DNA from: Methylococcaceae bacterium NSM2-1
GTDB lineage: Bacteria > Pseudomonadota > Gammaproteobacteria > Methylococcales > Methylomonadaceae
Assembly: GCA_002256705.1 (NCBI GenBank)
Contig: NQJI01000036.1
Coordinates: 1-9,126 of the forward strand
Length of the DNA: 9,126 bases
Reading direction: 5' to 3'
Each line of letters starts with the position of its first letter. Within the stretch, counting starts at the first letter, position 1. Below, piece by piece: positions 7,484 to 9,126 of the stretch. The notes under the pieces were generated by a model. The model saw only the letters and a program-made list of their open reading frames with translations. It was not told the DNA's origin and made no database searches. Both the position numbers and the translations under genes were made by a program.

Positions 7484-7886
7484 ATGATGAGAACTACTCG
7501 AAAGCTTATATTGAATTGTTGAAACATGCTGATGCCTCTGATTCCAGCAAAAAATTTGAATATGCGCAAACAATTGTTCACTCAAATCAGGAACCAAACA
7601 GTCATGGTGCCTGTGTAAAGAGTGATATTGAAATACCGGTTAAACAATATCATTTGATTGATGAAGATATTGAACTTTATCCTGGAATTGAATTTATTTC
7701 ATTTTATTATCTGGTCACATTCCAGGTTCATCAGGTCTAACCTTTCATCTTGAAAAAGATCCCTCTCTCTGTGCTGAACAGCATGGCCCGTGGTTTCAGT
7801 TGAACCGGCAAACAAACGATTTCAGCTATTTATCCGATTTTCAACAGGTTCAGTATGAATTTGTTTTTATTCCGAACACAGGTTAG
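7484..7886 (+). pseudogene. broken small gene of unknown family with two frameshifts
   Basis: A good Shine-Dalgarno sequence (AAGGA at 7473-7477) stands just before ATGATG at 7484, but that frame ends after 12 codons at 7520-7522. Protein-like sequence continues in the next frame from about 7489: NYSKAYIELLKHADASDSS, later HSNQEPNSHGACVKSDIEI and IDEDIELYPGIEFISF, with a stop at 7738-7740. A third frame opens at 7692 and carries on with SGHIPGSSGLTFHLEKD, then CAEQHGPWFQLNRQ and VQYEFVFIPNTG, ending at a TAG at 7884-7886. Both shifts are in the same direction and fit two single-base losses, near 7488-7495 and between 7692 and 7740. Repaired, the product would be about 134 soluble residues. 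I do not recognise the family. Sequencing error is the main alternative to true decay. Confidence 0.6.
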
Positions 7887-8018
7887 CTTAGTCTTAAAAA
7901 TAATGTGTAGCTTATAATACTTTTAAGTTGTATAAGTAAATCTATTGTTATAAACTTATTCCCAGGCAATTTTGCTTAAGTTAGATGTAAATACCCACAT
8001 AACACATTGGAAATAATC
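7887..8018 (+). promoter_or_regulatory. AT-rich leader and probable promoter of the truncated haemoglobin gene
   Basis: This 132-bp, very AT-rich gap holds a consensus TATAAT at 7913-7918. Its best -35 partner (TTAGTC at 7888-7893, 19 bp away) is poor. A second, weaker TATAAA lies at 7949-7954. Use of the first would give a leader of about 95 bases. A GGAAA at 8009-8013, seven bases before ATG, is a plausible ribosome binding site and decides the start at 8019 over the in-frame TTG at 8007. No FNR-, NsrR- or NorR-type operator could be recognised by eye. Confidence 0.35.
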
Positions 8019-8387
8019 ATGAGCGATACATTATTTGACAAACTCGGCGGCGAAGCTGCTGTTAATGCTGCCGTAGATATTTTTTACCGCAAGGTGCTGA
8101 CTGACCACCGTATCAACCGCTTCTTCGAAGACGTTGACATGGAAAAACAGGCTGCCAAACAAAAAGCTTTTTTGACCATGGCATTTGGCGGTCCGCATAA
8201 CTATACGGGAGAGGACATGCGTAAGGGCCATGCCCATCTTCTTAAGATGGGCTTGGATGACAGTCATTTCGACGCAGTCGTAGAAAATTTGGGGGCAACA
8301 TTGGTAGAGTTGAATGTCCCGCAAGAACTCATCAATGAAGTGGTGGCGATTTGTGAAACTACACGCAACGATGTATTAGGCAGGTAA
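8019..8387 (+). CDS. group 1 (TrHbN-type) truncated haemoglobin
   Basis: This 122-residue cytosolic haem protein has the length of a minimal group 1 truncated haemoglobin. Seen directly: the N-terminal LFDKLGGEAAV, the B-helix IFYRKVLTD with Tyr23 as probable distal TyrB10, AFLTMAFGGPHNYTG (50-64) with the glycine motif, and MRKGHAHL with His71 as probable proximal haem ligand. The tail is HFDAVVENLGATL and VPQELINEVV. Known relatives bind O2 and NO, and some act as NO dioxygenases when supplied with electrons. The start is ATG 8019, with GGAAA seven bases upstream. Seventy-six bases downstream on the same strand lies a ferredoxin-flavin reductase gene, a likely electron donor (inference). 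A perfect inverted repeat separates the two. Confidence 0.93.
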   Translation: MSDTLFDKLGGEAAVNAAVDIFYRKVLTDHRINRFFEDVDMEKQAAKQKAFLTMAFGGPHNYTGEDMRKGHAHLLKMGLDDSHFDAVVENLGATLVELNVPQELINEVVAICETTRNDVLGR

Positions 8388-8401
8388 ACAATTTTAACCC
8401 T

Positions 8402-8444
8402 ACTCCATAATGTTTTAGTTTGACATTTATCAACATTATGGAGT
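8402..8444. repeat. perfect 13-bp inverted repeat between haemoglobin and reductase genes
   Basis: The arms ACTCCATAATGTT (8402-8414) and AACATTATGGAGT (8432-8444) are exact reverse complements separated by a 17-base loop. As RNA this is a strong stem-loop. The following bases contain only TTTT and then AACGG, so it is a weak intrinsic terminator at best. It may act as an attenuator, an RNA processing or stabilising hairpin, or a two-half-site operator. A consensus -35 hexamer TTGACA (8420-8425) lies in the loop, but no good -10 sits 16-18 bp after it. Confidence 0.8.
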
Positions 8445-8463
8445 CAGTTTTAACGGTGGAATC

Positions 8464-9126
8464 ATGTACAAATTAACGATTGAAGACAAGACCTATAGCT
8501 GCCAAGCGGATGAAACAGTGCTCGATGCCTTGTTACGTGAAAATGTAAATATATCCTACGCCTGTAAAAAAGGCACCTGTCATAGTTGTATAGTACGCAG
8601 TCCTGATTCCCCGCCGCCGGAAGAAGCTCAGGCCGGATTAAAAAATACCCTGAAAAAACACAATCATTTTCTTGCCTGTCTGTGTCATCCAGAACAGGAC
8701 ATGGTCATTAAACTGCCCGACCAATCCGACTTCTATACTGAAGGAACCGTTGTTGTTAACGAGATGCTCAACAGGAATACGCTGCTGTTGATTATAGCTT
8801 TTAAGGATGCATTCGAATTTAACGCGGGGCAATTTGTTAATCTACAGAGAGCCGACGGCTTAACGCGCAGCTATTCGATTGCCAATACCCCGCAGGAATC
8901 CAATACCCTGGAATTTCATATTCGCCGCTTATCAGGCGGCAAGTTTAGTGAATGGCTGCATGACGAAATCAAGGCAGGAGATACCATCGCCGTATCCGAA
9001 CCGCGCGGGCATTGTTTTTACCTGCCCGAAAGACGTGAACAGGGCATGCTTCTGGTTGGAACTGGAACAGGCCTGGCGCCATTGGCGGGAATTTTGACTG
9101 ATGCCCTTGCGCAAGGTCATTCCGGG
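8464..9126 (+). CDS. 2Fe-2S ferredoxin / FAD / NAD(P)H oxidoreductase (3' end outside window)
   Basis: The frame runs from ATG 8464, preceded by GGTGGA at 8455-8460, to the window edge: 221 residues without a stop. Domains in order: a plant-type [2Fe-2S] ferredoxin (1-85) with Cys34, Cys39, Cys42 and Cys72 in the C-x4-C-x2-C-x29-C pattern; an FAD-binding barrel (about 92-190) with the flavin motif RSYS (135-138); and the beginning of the NAD(P)-binding domain with GTGTGLAPL (200-208). This is the layout of phenol hydroxylase reductase, methane monooxygenase component C and similar reductases that pass electrons from NAD(P)H through FAD and iron-sulfur to a partner oxygenase or haem. About 110 more residues are expected. 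No oxygenase gene is visible; the nearest candidate partner is the truncated haemoglobin just upstream. Confidence 0.9.
   Translation, partial: MYKLTIEDKTYSCQADETVLDALLRENVNISYACKKGTCHSCIVRSPDSPPPEEAQAGLKNTLKKHNHFLACLCHPEQDMVIKLPDQSDFYTEGTVVVNEMLNRNTLLLIIAFKDAFEFNAGQFVNLQRADGLTRSYSIANTPQESNTLEFHIRRLSGGKFSEWLHDEIKAGDTIAVSEPRGHCFYLPERREQGMLLVGTGTGLAPLAGILTDALAQGHSG

Noticed and set aside
7516..7740. 74-codon frame as an independent small gene
   Set aside because: It has no good start or ribosome binding site of its own, and related-looking coding sequence continues upstream and downstream in other frames, so it is treated as part of a broken gene.
8007..8018. TTG start giving four extra residues on the truncated haemoglobin
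   Set aside because: The ATG at 8019 has a GGAAA at proper spacing, and starting there gives the usual globin N-terminus.
8402..8444. Calling the inverted repeat a rho-independent terminator
   Set aside because: The stem is perfect, but the bases after it contain only four Ts followed by AACGG, and the arms are AT-rich; kept as a repeat of unknown role.
8879..9097. 72-codon plus-strand frame near the right edge
   Set aside because: It overlaps, in another frame, the reductase coding sequence with its RSYS and GTGTG motifs.

Overview
The window reads as chromosomal DNA of a gammaproteobacterium of moderate to low G+C. The main evidence for the group is the C-terminal two thirds of an RpoS-type stress sigma factor at the left edge. 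The mix of an NnrS membrane protein, a DUF455 ferritin-like protein, a truncated haemoglobin, an MMO-reductase-like flavoprotein and a 4-hydroxybutyrate module would suit a microaerobic methanotroph (Methylococcales type). That placement is an inference from gene content, not something the sequence proves. No tRNA, rRNA, CRISPR array, insertion sequence or phage gene is visible.

Layout: (1) 1-641, plus strand: rpoS, cut at its 5' end. (2) 634-2554, minus strand: a compact three-gene run of a VanZ-like membrane protein, a GNAT acetyltransferase and a carbon-nitrogen hydrolase. The last two look like a split version of the fused GNAT-nitrilase protein known from Bacillus YhcX. (3) 2575-4758, plus strand: a DUF455 di-iron ferritin-like protein, NnrS (ATGA-coupled) and a small one-helix membrane protein. 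(4) 4825-7360, plus strand: a CoA-acylating succinate-semialdehyde dehydrogenase (SucD type) followed by a 4-hydroxybutyrate dehydrogenase (4HbD type). Together they form a redox route between succinyl-CoA and 4-hydroxybutyrate. (5) 7484-7886: a small broken gene of unknown family, readable only by joining three frames. (6) 8019-9126, plus strand: a group 1 truncated haemoglobin, then a perfect 13-bp inverted repeat, then a 2Fe-2S/FAD/NAD(P)H oxidoreductase that runs off the right edge.

A reasonable working picture is a stress and low-oxygen/nitric-oxide neighbourhood. NnrS belongs to the NO-stress membrane proteins. A truncated haemoglobin beside an electron-transfer reductase could act as a two-protein counterpart of flavohaemoglobin. 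The SucD/4HbD pair could dispose of reducing equivalents when oxygen is short. These functional links are inferred from family identity and proximity; no regulator in the window ties them together. The most interesting items are the haemoglobin-reductase pair with its hairpin, the clostridial-looking 4-hydroxybutyrate module, the split GNAT/hydrolase pair and the doubly frameshifted gene.
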